Origin: Prochlorococcus sp. AG-363-B04
GTDB taxonomy: Bacteria > Cyanobacteriota > Cyanobacteriia > PCC-6307 > Cyanobiaceae
NCBI GenBank assembly: GCA_003278465.1
Contig: QCFC01000010.1
Location: forward strand, 1 to 64,000
Direction of reading: 5' to 3'
DNA: 64,000 bases
The position numbers and the translations under genes are program-made. Shown piece by piece: positions 40,513 through 49,244 of this stretch. The notes beneath the pieces are model-generated. The model was given only the letters and a program-made list of their open reading frames with translations, did no database searches and was not told where the DNA came from. How positions within the stretch are numbered: the stretch's first letter is position 1; the number at the start of each line of letters is the position of its first letter.

Positions 40513-40611
40513 TCAAGCACGCTGAAGAGTTATGCCTAAGCGTAGAGCAAGAATTCCTGCATGGAATACAACTACTAGAAGAAGGCCAGCAAGGTCGATT
40601 GTTGGGTCCAT
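40513..40611 (-). CDS. psaM: Photosystem I reaction centre subunit XII
   Basis: 32 residues, too short for most gene finders. The reading frame from ATG 40611 gives one membrane helix (IDLAGLLLVVVFHAGILALRL) after a short acidic start and ends GITLQRA. The size, the single helix with an internal polar/His position and the ALRLG end fit PsaM, which lies at the photosystem I monomer interface. The place beside por is in line with other Prochlorococcus. No clear ribosome binding site. The assignment rests on pattern recognition, not on a search. Confidence 0.75.
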   Translation of the reverse strand: MDPTIDLAGLLLVVVFHAGILALRLGITLQRA

Positions 40612-40993
40612 TTAACGGAGAAACTGGTACAACACCATTCTCCTAGCAAAGTTGCTCACAAGCCCTATTTTGCAAAGCGCTGTCACACCTTTTCATTCAA
40701 CAGCCCCAGATCCACAAAATCCCCAGGCAGTCAATCCAGATATTGCGATTCTTCCGAATCAATAGATTTGGTCTTGCATCTACTTACATCTTTGCTAAGG
40801 GTCAAGTCCAAGCCAGTCACAAAAAAAGACTTAAAAAAAGCTTGGGGGACAGTTAAAATCAATAAAAATTTCTTAATAATAATCAATCAAAAAGATCTAG
40901 AAAGGATTCTCATTTATATGAGCCATCAACACTATATTTACAAAAAACAAATAGGCAGAAGCCTAGGCATACTTTTAATTCATCACAAACTCA
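40612..40993. other. Region between psaM and the lipoate-ligase-like gene
   Basis: 382 bases. It must hold the psaM promoter (minus) and that of the downstream plus-strand gene. A 37-codon plus-strand frame from TTG 40652 to TAG 40765 reads LTSPILQSAVTPFH..., Pro- and Asn-rich, and could be a small protein; a longer frame at 40768-41076 overlaps the next gene and looks random. Neither is called. Confidence 0.4.
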
Positions 40994-41812
40994 ATGGCAT
41001 CAACTTCAAGCTTCCAGTTCAACCGCCAAGGAAACAAAGGTCGTCTAATCCCTCATCTAAAACTTCCAGGATTTAAGCAAATGGCTATAGATATGATGCT
41101 ATTAGAAAACTCACTTAATCCAACAAACCTCCACCCAACTTTGCGTTTCTATTCATGGGAAGGCGCATGGCTATCAGTTGGAAAGAATCAAGGCGAATTA
41201 CCTAATAGATGGAAAAAACTCGCCAAACGTCACAAAATTCAAATAGTTAATCGTCCAAGTGGAGGTGGTGCAGTATTACATAGTGGTGGACTTACTTATG
41301 CATTAATCTGGCCCAAACCACCTATAAAACGTCATCAGTCTTACTACCAAGCCTGTAAATGGCTTGTACAGGGTTTCCAAGAACTTGGAATATCCTTAAG
41401 TTTTGGGAATCACAAGACTCAACATGGAGAAGAAAACTGCTTTTCCACTTCAACCCCAGCTGATCTAGTTGATATAAATAATCAAAAAATAATAGGAAGT
41501 TCTCAACTATGGAAACGTGGAAATCTTCTTCAGCATGGTGAAATCCTCTTAAACCCGCAGAAAGATCTTTGGGAAGAAGTATTTCAATGTAATCCTCCAA
41601 ACTCATTGCATAAGATAATAAAAACAGATGAGCTAGAAGACTTTTTAACAAAATCTTTTTGCAAAAACTGGTCAGAATTTACTTGGGAAACAATTCCACT
41701 AAGAACATCAGAATGGGCAGACGTATCTATCAAATTAAAAGACTATCAACTATCAGAAGAATCATTAGAGTATTTGACCAAACCTGATGCAACCATAGAC
41801 TCAACCACTTGA
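40994..41812 (+). CDS. Lipoate-protein ligase A family protein
   Basis: 272 residues with the biotin/lipoate ligase fold. LRFYSWEGAWLSVGKNQ, the diagnostic RPSGGGAVLHSGGLTYAL (about 97-114), and later KIIGSSQLWKRGNLLQHGEILL, where the Lys contacts lipoyl-AMP and the QHGEIL strand is shared by LplA and LipB-type octanoyltransferases. The acceptor would be the pyruvate dehydrogenase E2 or GcvH protein. Ligase versus octanoyltransferase use cannot be decided. Its end overlaps the convergent M50 protease gene by 67 bases. Confidence 0.85.
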   Translation: MASTSSFQFNRQGNKGRLIPHLKLPGFKQMAIDMMLLENSLNPTNLHPTLRFYSWEGAWLSVGKNQGELPNRWKKLAKRHKIQIVNRPSGGGAVLHSGGLTYALIWPKPPIKRHQSYYQACKWLVQGFQELGISLSFGNHKTQHGEENCFSTSTPADLVDINNQKIIGSSQLWKRGNLLQHGEILLNPQKDLWEEVFQCNPPNSLHKIIKTDELEDFLTKSFCKNWSEFTWETIPLRTSEWADVSIKLKDYQLSEESLEYLTKPDATIDSTT

Positions 41813-43005
41813 GGAAGGGCAATCCCCAATGGATATATATCCTGACTTCTGGCTGCCTCAAGAAGAGAAGATGGAAGTTTTAAACCAATACTCCTAAGGA
41901 CAGCTTCACCCAGTCGAATACGATCAATCGTTCCACAAGGCAATCCGGCTAAGTTATAAACCAATAACTTGCCAGCTTTAGATTCTTCAAGGGCAATTAC
42001 GGCCTCCCATAATGGTGATTTCTCACTAATAGAAGGAAGATCATCAAGAGGCTGAAGATGATCTGCTAATCGTTGCTGATCCCATTGTTGGACAGGCAAC
42101 TCTTTAAGAGGCTTATCCGTCACATAACCAACCCACCTACCTGAACTACATACAAGAACCCACTCAGACAGAAGAGAATTTTCACCTTCAACCATTCTTA
42201 GCTGACTAAGACGACGAAGTGTCTGATCATCTTCAAGTACTCGAAAACCTCTTCCAGTGGCTTTGCCCACATTTAAATCACACAATGCCTTCTGTAAGGT
42301 CAACATCTGAGCTTCCGATCTGGAAGCAGTCAAACCAAACCAACCAAGCATTACCAACCACAGGCCTCCGACACTGGGACCTTTCATAAAAAATAAAGAC
42401 CAAATACCCAAACCAATTGACAAGAACGAAAGGAAGCGACCAGATGTCAAGGCAACTTTCAAACCTTTGCGTTGACTACCTGTCCACTGCCAAACTAAAG
42501 CCTTAAGTATTAATCCTCCATCTAAAGGGAGCCCTGGCAATAAATTGAATAGCCCCAAAACCAGATTTAGAGAGCCAAGCTTACTTACTAATTGTGATAA
42601 CAATGGACTCATCTCAGAAGTCAATTGAACACTTCCAAGCAAAATTATTGCAAGAAAGAGACTTACCAGAGGGCCAGCAATAGCTACACGCAAAGCCGCC
42701 ATAGGGGTGGAGCATTCCCGCTCAACCTTTGCAACACCACCCATAAGGAACAAAGTAATACTCCTGACTTTGACTCCTTCATTTAAAGCAGCAAATGAAT
42801 GCCCAAGTTCATGCAAAAGAACAGAGAAAAATAAGAGCAAAGAGGTCAACAACCCAAGGAACCAACTCATCAAAAGAGAAGGAGGCTGAATAGAACTAGA
42901 GATCTGTCCCTGAGAAATCCATGTAAACAAAAGAAGAATTGCAAACCAACTTGGATGAACCCTTAAAGGGATCCCTCTTATTCTCATAAGCTCCCAACCG
43001 TCCAA
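41746..43005 (-). CDS. Site-2 protease-like M50 metalloprotease with CBS region
   Basis: 419-residue intramembrane zinc protease. HELGH (65-69) and NLLPGLPLDGG with Asp162 give the zinc site, set in four to six membrane helices (1-220). Residues 240-370 are a degenerate pair of CBS domains (TLRRLSQLRMVEGENS, GYVTDKPLKEL, SISEKSPLWEAV), which may sense an adenosyl ligand. Start TTG 43005 has AGGAG eight bases upstream; an ATG at 42987 lacks this. Members release membrane-bound regulators in bacteria; the substrate here is unknown. Confidence 0.9.
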   Translation of the reverse strand: MDGWELMRIRGIPLRVHPSWFAILLLFTWISQGQISSSIQPPSLLMSWFLGLLTSLLLFFSVLLHELGHSFAALNEGVKVRSITLFLMGGVAKVERECSTPMAALRVAIAGPLVSLFLAIILLGSVQLTSEMSPLLSQLVSKLGSLNLVLGLFNLLPGLPLDGGLILKALVWQWTGSQRKGLKVALTSGRFLSFLSIGLGIWSLFFMKGPSVGGLWLVMLGWFGLTASRSEAQMLTLQKALCDLNVGKATGRGFRVLEDDQTLRRLSQLRMVEGENSLLSEWVLVCSSGRWVGYVTDKPLKELPVQQWDQQRLADHLQPLDDLPSISEKSPLWEAVIALEESKAGKLLVYNLAGLPCGTIDRIRLGEAVLRSIGLKLPSSLLEAARSQDIYPLGIALPQVVESMVASGLVKYSNDSSDS

Positions 43006-43086
43006 AGTCCTTTCTCCTCAATCTGGCCTGAAATTGGCCATCATTAACTCAATCTTAGAAAGTTCCCCAAGCAAAGGCAAAAAAAA

Positions 43087-43752
43087 ATGGGATATAACTC
43101 ATCTCTCGCAGTAAAGATCTGCGGAATCACACAAATATCTCAAGCCAAAGCAATTGCCTCCTTAGGGGTAAATGCAATTGGAGTTATTGGAGTAAAAAGG
43201 TCTGCAAGGTTTATTCACGAAGAAAAGAGGAGAGAGATTTTTTCTTCTCTTAAAAAATCTCATCCCAAAATTCAACGAGTCTGGGTAATAGCAGATTTAG
43301 AGGAAACAGATATACAACGGGCTCTTCAAGGTGAAGGAACTCCATCAGTTATTCAACTTCACGGAGAAGAACCCAAGCTCCTTTGCAGGCAACTAAAAAT
43401 TAAATACCCCAAACATCAATGGTGGAAAGCTGTTCGACTTAAATCAGCAGAAGACTTACTTAAAGCGAATCAGTATTTAGGTTCTGTTGATGCTCTTCTT
43501 CTAGATGCTTGGTCCAGCAATCAACTAGGAGGAACTGGGAACAGGCTAGAACTTGAATGGTTTAAGAAATTTCCTCCTCAATTACCCTGGTGGCTTGCTG
43601 GCGGCATTTCACATGAATGGATCCCTGAAATATTTAAAAATGTCAATCCATTTGGTATTGATGCATCTAGCCGGCTTGAGAAAGAGCCTGGCATTAAGGA
43701 CTTAAATCTTGTTAAAAAGTTAATTGAAGCAATTGAAAACCAAACAAAATAA
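43087..43752 (+). CDS. trpF: Phosphoribosylanthranilate isomerase
   Basis: Third step of the tryptophan branch. 221-residue TIM barrel: VKICGITQISQAKAIASLGVNAIGVI at the start (read as two blocks, with catalytic Cys), VIQLHGEE, LLLDAWSSNQLGGTGNR with the catalytic Asp, LAGGISHEWIPE and GIDASSRLEKEPGIKD for phosphate. Length and motifs are normal. Convergent with folE. Confidence 0.95.
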   Translation: MGYNSSLAVKICGITQISQAKAIASLGVNAIGVIGVKRSARFIHEEKRREIFSSLKKSHPKIQRVWVIADLEETDIQRALQGEGTPSVIQLHGEEPKLLCRQLKIKYPKHQWWKAVRLKSAEDLLKANQYLGSVDALLLDAWSSNQLGGTGNRLELEWFKKFPPQLPWWLAGGISHEWIPEIFKNVNPFGIDASSRLEKEPGIKDLNLVKKLIEAIENQTK

Positions 43753-43858
43753 TACCTAATTTAGCAAATAAAAAGAGATCAAAATCATAAGGATTCAACC
43801 AAGGAACTCAATCTAATGGAAATATTTTTATGAGCTTAATTTTAGAACCATTATCTTG

Positions 43859-44602
43859 CTAAAGCAGTTTCTTGCTGTTTAACAAGCTAAAGAATTCTTG
43901 CTTAAGGCTAGAGTCATGCCTAAAATCTCCTCTAACTACTGAATTAACCATGCTGCAATGTTGTTCTTTAACTCCGCGCAATTTCATACAATAATGCTGT
44001 GCCTTTAAAATTATTCCAACTCCTTGAGGCTCACATAACCTCTCTATTTCGTCAGCCAAAATCATTACTGCCTCTTCTTGAATATGCGGCCTAGAGAAAA
44101 CCCAATCAGCCACCCTTGCAAACTTTGAAAGACCTATAACTCTGGAGCCTGGCTTAATACCAATCCAACAGCTTCCCATGATAGGCACAAAGTGATGAGA
44201 GCACGCTGATCTAACAGTAATAGGTCAAACTGTATAGATCTCATCTAGATTCTTTACGTTAGGGAAGCTGGTTACTTTTGGCTGTTGATGATATCTACCT
44301 TTAAAGACTTCATGTATATACATTCTGGCAACTCTCTGAGCTGTTTCTTCAGTATTATGATCATTATCTATATCTATTACCAGACTCTCCAGAAGATCTC
44401 TCATGCGTTGTTCCACTTCTAATTAAAGCTCGGCCAGTTCTCCTGGCTCTATGCAATTAGAAACATTATCATTAGCAAAGAAAGAAACCCCTTGGGCTTG
44501 CAATCGTAAGCGAATACGTTCAGAAACTTTTGCTACTTTATTGAGCGATTTATCATCTAGCATATTTTTTTGGTTTGAAAAAGAAGGAGAAGTCGATGTC
44601 AT
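43859..44602 (-). pseudogene. folE: GTP cyclohydrolase I interrupted by two in-frame stops
   Basis: A full 247-codon folE frame running from ATG 44602 to TAG 43859 with no insertion or deletion. Two nonsense codons break it: TAA at codon 60 (44423-44425), after GELAEL, and TGA at codon 126 (44225-44227), where the family has Gly in YTVGPITVRSACSHH (GGA to TGA is one base change). All else is conserved: SACSHHFVPI, the zinc Cys/His, GLSKFARVADWVFSRP, HYCMKLRGV. FolE makes dihydroneopterin triphosphate, first step of folate and pterins. Fragments from GTG 44416 and GTG 44188 could still be made but neither holds the whole zinc site. Recent pseudogene, sequence error, or readthrough. Confidence 0.9.
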
Positions 44603-44611
44603 AACAGCAAT

Positions 44612-45319
44612 TTAAAAAGCACCAGCAGATGGCATTAATGTCAAGTCTTCAATTACCTGATTAGGCGGTTGTTGTGACAGGTAATATAGAGCTTCGGCAA
44701 CCTGTTTTACAGGAAGCATTGCATCCCTATCAAAATCACTTTTCACGGTCTCAGACTCCCAAAGAGTACTGTTTACAGCACCTAAGGTGAGAGTACATGC
44801 ACGGATTCCATTTGTACGTTCCTCTTCAGCTAAGCACTTAGTAAATGTATCTAATGCAGCCTTTGAAGTGCAATATGCGCCCCACTGAGGAAAAACATTT
44901 CTAGATGCATGACTGCTGACATTAATAATCAATCCCCCTTTACCTCTCATAAGGGGTACAACTAAGGAACAAATCTGAAAAATACTGGTCAAGTTCATCT
45001 GAAAGAGCCACTGCCAACTATCAACTGGCATGGAAAGCAAGTCTCCAGTCCACGCCACGCCAGCATTATTAACCAATAGTGAAGGACGTTTCCCTTGTGC
45101 AAGAAGATTTTTCAAACCTGAAAGGACCAATTCCGGCTTGGAAAGATCAATACACTGATAATGAACAGTTCGACCAATTAGCGAGAGCTCCTGAGAAAGA
45201 GACTGAAGAGACTTTTCATTTCTAGCCACCAAGAGTAAATCCCAACCTTTTTCTGCAAATAGCTTTGCTGAAGCTCTCCCTATCCCTCTTGATGCGCCTG
45301 TAATTAGGGCCGTAGCCAA
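44612..45319 (-). CDS. Short-chain dehydrogenase/reductase
   Basis: 235 residues. Rossmann motif TGASRGIGRASA (7-18), NNAGVAW, catalytic Ser and YCTSKAALD (Tyr-x-x-x-Lys). The start is TTG at 45319, as no ATG is near the motif. Cyanobacterial homologues lie next to accA and folE; the substrate is unproven, and 3-ketoacyl or pterin-type reductases are both possible. Same strand as accA (24-base gap) and folE (9-base gap), suggesting an operon. Confidence 0.88.
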   Translation of the reverse strand: MATALITGASRGIGRASAKLFAEKGWDLLLVARNEKSLQSLSQELSLIGRTVHYQCIDLSKPELVLSGLKNLLAQGKRPSLLVNNAGVAWTGDLLSMPVDSWQWLFQMNLTSIFQICSLVVPLMRGKGGLIINVSSHASRNVFPQWGAYCTSKAALDTFTKCLAEEERTNGIRACTLTLGAVNSTLWESETVKSDFDRDAMLPVKQVAEALYYLSQQPPNQVIEDLTLMPSAGAF

Positions 45320-45343
45320 AGAAATTCCGCAACCAAGATGACT

Positions 45344-46333
45344 CTAGGCAGACTTTTCAGTTTCTGAGTCTCTTGATTCAATTACTCTTCCCATGGCTCT
45401 AAATTTTCTATATCGAGCTTCAAGTAAACGATCTGTAGAAAGCCTTGTAAGTTCATCAAGATGACGCTCTATCGCATCCCTAAGAACCTCACCAGCACTC
45501 AAAGGTGCCCAATTATTGCCACCAGCTGGTTCAGGCAAGACCTCATCAACCACACCAAGATTTAATAAATCTGATCCAGTGATTTTTAATGCAGCAGCAG
45601 CCTCAGGAGCCTTTGCTGCATCCCTCCATAAAATCGAAGCACAAGCTTCGGGGCTAGCAACTGTATAAACACTATGTTCAAACATAAGGAGTCGATCAGC
45701 AACTCCTATACCCAAAGCTCCTCCTGAACCTCCTTCCCCAATAACTGTTGCGATCACAGGAACTCTCAGCCTGAACATCTCACGAAGATTGACAGCAATT
45801 GCCTCCCCTTGCCCTTGTTCTTCAGCCAAAAGGCCTGCATAAGCTCCTGGAGTGTCTATAAAAGTCAATATTGGCAATTTGAATCTATCCGCATGCTCCA
45901 TTAGCCTCAACGCCTTTCTGTAACCCCCTGGAGTTGCCATCCCAAAATTTCTTGCGACATTTTCTTTGGTATCTCTTCCCTTCTGTTGTCCAATTAGCAT
46001 TACAGCTCTTTGACCAATTCGACCGATACCTCCGATCAAAGCTTTGTCATCGCTTCCACTTCTATCACCATGCAACTCAACCCAGTCTTCACAAAACATT
46101 TGGATAAAATCTAAAGTACTGGGTCTATGAGGATGGCGAGCAACTTGAATTTTCTGTGCAGGTGTTAAAGCCTGAAAAATTTCTTCCCTTCTTCTAGCTG
46201 CGAGAGTTTCAAGCTGTAATAACTGCTGACTAACATCAACTTCTGAATCTCGAGCAAGTTCACGAATCTGCTCAATCTGCTTTTCTAGCTCTACAAGAGG
46301 CTTTTCAAACTCCAATAAGTATCTGCGAGCCAT
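45344..46333 (-). CDS. accA: Acetyl-CoA carboxylase carboxyltransferase subunit alpha
   Basis: 329 residues. With AccD it moves the carboxyl group from carboxybiotin to acetyl-CoA for fatty acid synthesis. [27 protein letters not shown] (two blocks), [46 protein letters not shown] and [19 protein letters not shown] are the crotonase-fold core. Lies 24 bases after aar. Confidence 0.98.
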   Translation of the reverse strand: MARRYLLEFEKPLVELEKQIEQIRELARDSEVDVSQQLLQLETLAARRREEIFQALTPAQKIQVARHPHRPSTLDFIQMFCEDWVELHGDRSGSDDKALIGGIGRIGQRAVMLIGQQKGRDTKENVARNFGMATPGGYRKALRLMEHADRFKLPILTFIDTPGAYAGLLAEEQGQGEAIAVNLREMFRLRVPVIATVIGEGGSGGALGIGVADRLLMFEHSVYTVASPEACASILWRDAAKAPEAAAALKITGSDLLNLGVVDEVLPEPAGGNNWAPLSAGEVLRDAIERHLDELTRLSTDRLLEARYRKFRAMGRVIESRDSETEKSA

Positions 46334-46357
46334 AAAAGAAGAATAAAAAAATAATAA

Positions 46358-47398
46358 TCAGGCCATTGCTGCCTGAATTTGATTTTTTAGATTAAGTGTC
46401 GAGAATCCATGTCTAACAGAAGCTTCGCCAATAAAATCCATCTTTTCAAGTGTGATGTTATTTCGCCCCCAACTGAAATTGGTATGACATTCCTCAAACT
46501 CAAGAATCATTGCTTCTGCAAAACAAGCAAACATCTGCCGATGAGGTCTTTCCATCTCAGCAAGCTGCATCATATTCCAACCAATATCCTTAAAGAATTC
46601 AACGATCCCTCCTTTTAAAATATGTATTCCATCTCCTGAGAACTTGGAATCCAAATTCTTCGGATAACCACCATCAATCATCAAACAAGGCCTTTGAAGG
46701 CAATTTGGGTCTATTTGCAGAGTCTTAGGCATACTTGCGACCCAAATAACTGCATCAGCCTGAGGCAATGCATCTTCTAGGCTCATAACTTGCCCTGATC
46801 CAAGCTGGTTCTGAAGTTCTAATAAGGGTTTTTGCTGCCTTGCGACTAATAAAAGCTCACCAACTTCTGTTCGATTATTCAGCCATCGACATATTGCACT
46901 ACCAATGTCACCAGTTGCTCCAATCACAGCCACTCGGGCTTTTTTTAAATCAATTCCAACCATTGGAGCATTAATTTCTAATTGACGGCATATAACCCAA
47001 GCAGTATGAGTATTGCCTGTAGTAAATCTTTCCCATTGAAGAGTGGTATTCCTCACGTGCTTGTGCTGGAGAAGATTGAAGTTCTCAAAAATAATCGAGG
47101 TAAAGCCTCCTAAAGCTGTTATGTTGATTCCCTTTTTCTGAGCCAACTCCATAGCATTGAGAACTTTACGCCTGGCAGTTTTAAATCTGCTGAGCATTTC
47201 AGGAACAAAACAAGAATCGATATAGGCACCTTCTATAGTTTTTCCAACAGCACTTGTAACGGTTACATGCTCAACAAGCTGAGGAGGTGCACTACACCAA
47301 ACATCTAGGTCACCATCAGCTATATGGTCATATCCAAGTTCAAGAGCCTTTCTCTTGGCGTCACCAAAATTAGTTGAGTGTCCTATAAGGCCAAACAT
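46358..47398 (-). CDS. aar: Long-chain acyl-[acyl carrier protein] reductase
   Basis: Reduces acyl-ACP to fatty aldehyde with NADPH, the first step of cyanobacterial alkane synthesis. 346 residues. NADPH site [16 protein letters not shown] (158-173), and Cys292 in FACFAEA is at the place of the acyl-thioester Cys294 of the Synechococcus enzyme. [18 protein letters not shown] start is typical. Paired with ado upstream. Confidence 0.97.
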   Translation of the reverse strand: MFGLIGHSTNFGDAKRKALELGYDHIADGDLDVWCSAPPQLVEHVTVTSAVGKTIEGAYIDSCFVPEMLSRFKTARRKVLNAMELAQKKGINITALGGFTSIIFENFNLLQHKHVRNTTLQWERFTTGNTHTAWVICRQLEINAPMVGIDLKKARVAVIGATGDIGSAICRWLNNRTEVGELLLVARQQKPLLELQNQLGSGQVMSLEDALPQADAVIWVASMPKTLQIDPNCLQRPCLMIDGGYPKNLDSKFSGDGIHILKGGIVEFFKDIGWNMMQLAEMERPHRQMFACFAEAMILEFEECHTNFSWGRNNITLEKMDFIGEASVRHGFSTLNLKNQIQAAMA

Positions 47399-47541
47399 TT
47401 AATGTCAATAATCATGTGGACTTAAGAGCTAAATCGTTAGCCGAAGTGTTGGAGGATAGTCCACGATGCCTCATTTTAATGTTCTGCAAAGGAACATGGT
47501 TTTTAAAAATCCACATTCCTTGAATCAAAACCTTAGATATT

Positions 47542-48273
47542 TCAACCTATCAAAGCTGATGCAGCCATACGAGCTATCTCCCTGGTATTAAAGCCAATAT
47601 CAGTTAAGGCCTCTTGATAGGCAATTAAAAAATCCTCAATAAGGTCCTCTTTCTCCATGTGGAGAACAGCTGCATCTTTTGAAACCTGCTCAAGCATCGA
47701 GCGAATCAACGGGAGGTTTACTTTGTTGGCTTCGATTAATTCATCTTTGCATGTCTCAAAATTGGCTTTCAACCATTCCTGCCCATAATTGAGATGTAAA
47801 TATTCATCTTGAACCACTCCTTCAGTAATTTTACGGGCAAACGGATCCGAAACAGGGATGTAAATGTGATAAGCCGAAATAGCAAAAGCCTCAATCAATA
47901 TTGCCTGGATTAGGAAACAGGTAGGGAGCTTATCTTTTGAAAAAGCTTCTTGAAAGTTGTTATGTAAGGGAGAAAAAAACTTCTTAGAAAAGTCCATATC
48001 TGCCTTAACACCAAGATTTCTCCCACAGGCAGTGAAACCTCGCATATGACTGAGCTCCATTCGAGCAAGTTTTTTAAGCTCTTCCTCCTGATCAGGTAAG
48101 AGCGAAGCAATTGCCATGTAATTGTCGTGAGCCTCTTGCTCACCCTCAATTACGATTGCATTAATCCTGCTATAAGCATCTTTATAGAGCTCGGTAGTGA
48201 AGTCAGGAAGTAGGGCTGTAGCTGAATCCTTTGCCTCAACCAGATCAACCGAAGACGATTCCAGAGTCTGCAT
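47542..48273 (-). CDS. ado: Aldehyde-deformylating oxygenase
   Basis: 243-residue di-iron protein turning fatty aldehyde into an n-alkane and formate. Iron ligands Glu45, Glu73 and His76 ([10 protein letters not shown]) and the second ExxH pair in [12 protein letters not shown] match the numbering of the characterised Prochlorococcus enzyme. Start ATG 48273. A 143-base gap to aar may hold an extra promoter. Confidence 0.97.
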   Translation of the reverse strand: MQTLESSSVDLVEAKDSATALLPDFTTELYKDAYSRINAIVIEGEQEAHDNYMAIASLLPDQEEELKKLARMELSHMRGFTACGRNLGVKADMDFSKKFFSPLHNNFQEAFSKDKLPTCFLIQAILIEAFAISAYHIYIPVSDPFARKITEGVVQDEYLHLNYGQEWLKANFETCKDELIEANKVNLPLIRSMLEQVSKDAAVLHMEKEDLIEDFLIAYQEALTDIGFNTREIARMAASALIG

Positions 48274-48366
48274 GAACCTCTTTAACTAGTAGCTAATGTG
48301 GAGGACTTTAACCACTTATACGGAAAAAAGTCTTCAGAATGTCGTTACTTAGACAGTTCAAAATAT

Positions 48367-49179
48367 TTATTCGCCTTGTACAGGTGGCCAATTAGTCAAT
48401 AAAAGACTATTTAACATTTCAACCCAATGATCTACGAGCACCTTCTCGAGGTCCTTTCCTAAGGAGATATTGGCATCTCGACTGTCTCCAATTACACCAG
48501 TTTTACTAAGGTCTTGAGTAAGCCAAGCAAAAGGGGAATCTCCTTCAAGGCTCCAACCTTTTGGGGGCGTAGCTTTGCTCTTGGGAGAATGATGCTCACC
48601 ATCGCAAGGACGTTGATCTCCTACTAATTGAGGGGCAAGCGCAAGCATCAAGCTGGTTTCAGCAAGTCCAGCATGAAGTCCTCTCTCAATTTCACATGAT
48701 GAAATCAAATCTTTTAAAGATGCAACTCCACTCCAAAGGAAACAAGGCATCACAGCCATTCCAGGACATTCAGCTCGTAACTCTCTAGCGGCTGATTGCA
48801 ATAAACCTATTTGCCCTCCATGTGCATTAAAAAATAACAATCTGCGAACTCCTATTTCAGACAACTGATGACCAACTTCAAGAACAACCTTCAGAAAGAT
48901 CGATGCTGACAGAGAAATAGTGCCTGGGAACGAAGCATGCTCAGGGGAAAATCCGAAACTCTGCGAAGGCAACCGCCAAATAGGAAAAGAAGATGGCAAC
49001 TTAGCCAAGACAGCATCTAAAAGGCTCTCTGCAAAAAGATTATCTGTTGCAAGTGGTAGGTGTGGGCCATGCTGCTCACAAGCTCCAAAAGGCCAAACCA
49101 CCGTTGAACCTTCTCTGTTGGCAGCCTCTGCAGCTTCTAACCAACTGAGGTGATCGAAGCGCCTTGAATTGATAGACAT
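48367..49179 (-). CDS. Creatininase family amidohydrolase
   Basis: 270 residues. VVWPFGACEQHGPHLPLATD carries the metal-binding Glu/His/Asp of the family, with RLLFFNAHGGQIG and ERGLHAGLAETSLMLAL giving further ligands. True creatininase activity is unlikely in a picocyanobacterium; relatives act on formamidopyrimidine or mycofactocin-like substrates. ATG at 49179 is preferred to TTG 49185. Confidence 0.85.
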   Translation of the reverse strand: MSINSRRFDHLSWLEAAEAANREGSTVVWPFGACEQHGPHLPLATDNLFAESLLDAVLAKLPSSFPIWRLPSQSFGFSPEHASFPGTISLSASIFLKVVLEVGHQLSEIGVRRLLFFNAHGGQIGLLQSAARELRAECPGMAVMPCFLWSGVASLKDLISSCEIERGLHAGLAETSLMLALAPQLVGDQRPCDGEHHSPKSKATPPKGWSLEGDSPFAWLTQDLSKTGVIGDSRDANISLGKDLEKVLVDHWVEMLNSLLLTNWPPVQGE

Positions 49180-49244
49180 CTCCAAGATCTACAAAAAACT
49201 CTCCTCGCCTGTCACAATGGCCTATCGAAGAAAGAAAAGGCCCC

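Noticed and set aside
40768-41076. 102-codon plus-strand frame before the lipoate-ligase-like gene
   Set aside because: TTG start, overlaps the true gene in another frame, and the sequence reads as AT-rich noise.
44225-44227. Selenocysteine reading of the folE TGA
   Set aside because: The family has Gly, not Cys, at this place; a second stop (TAA) cannot be recoded this way; no insertion element was seen.
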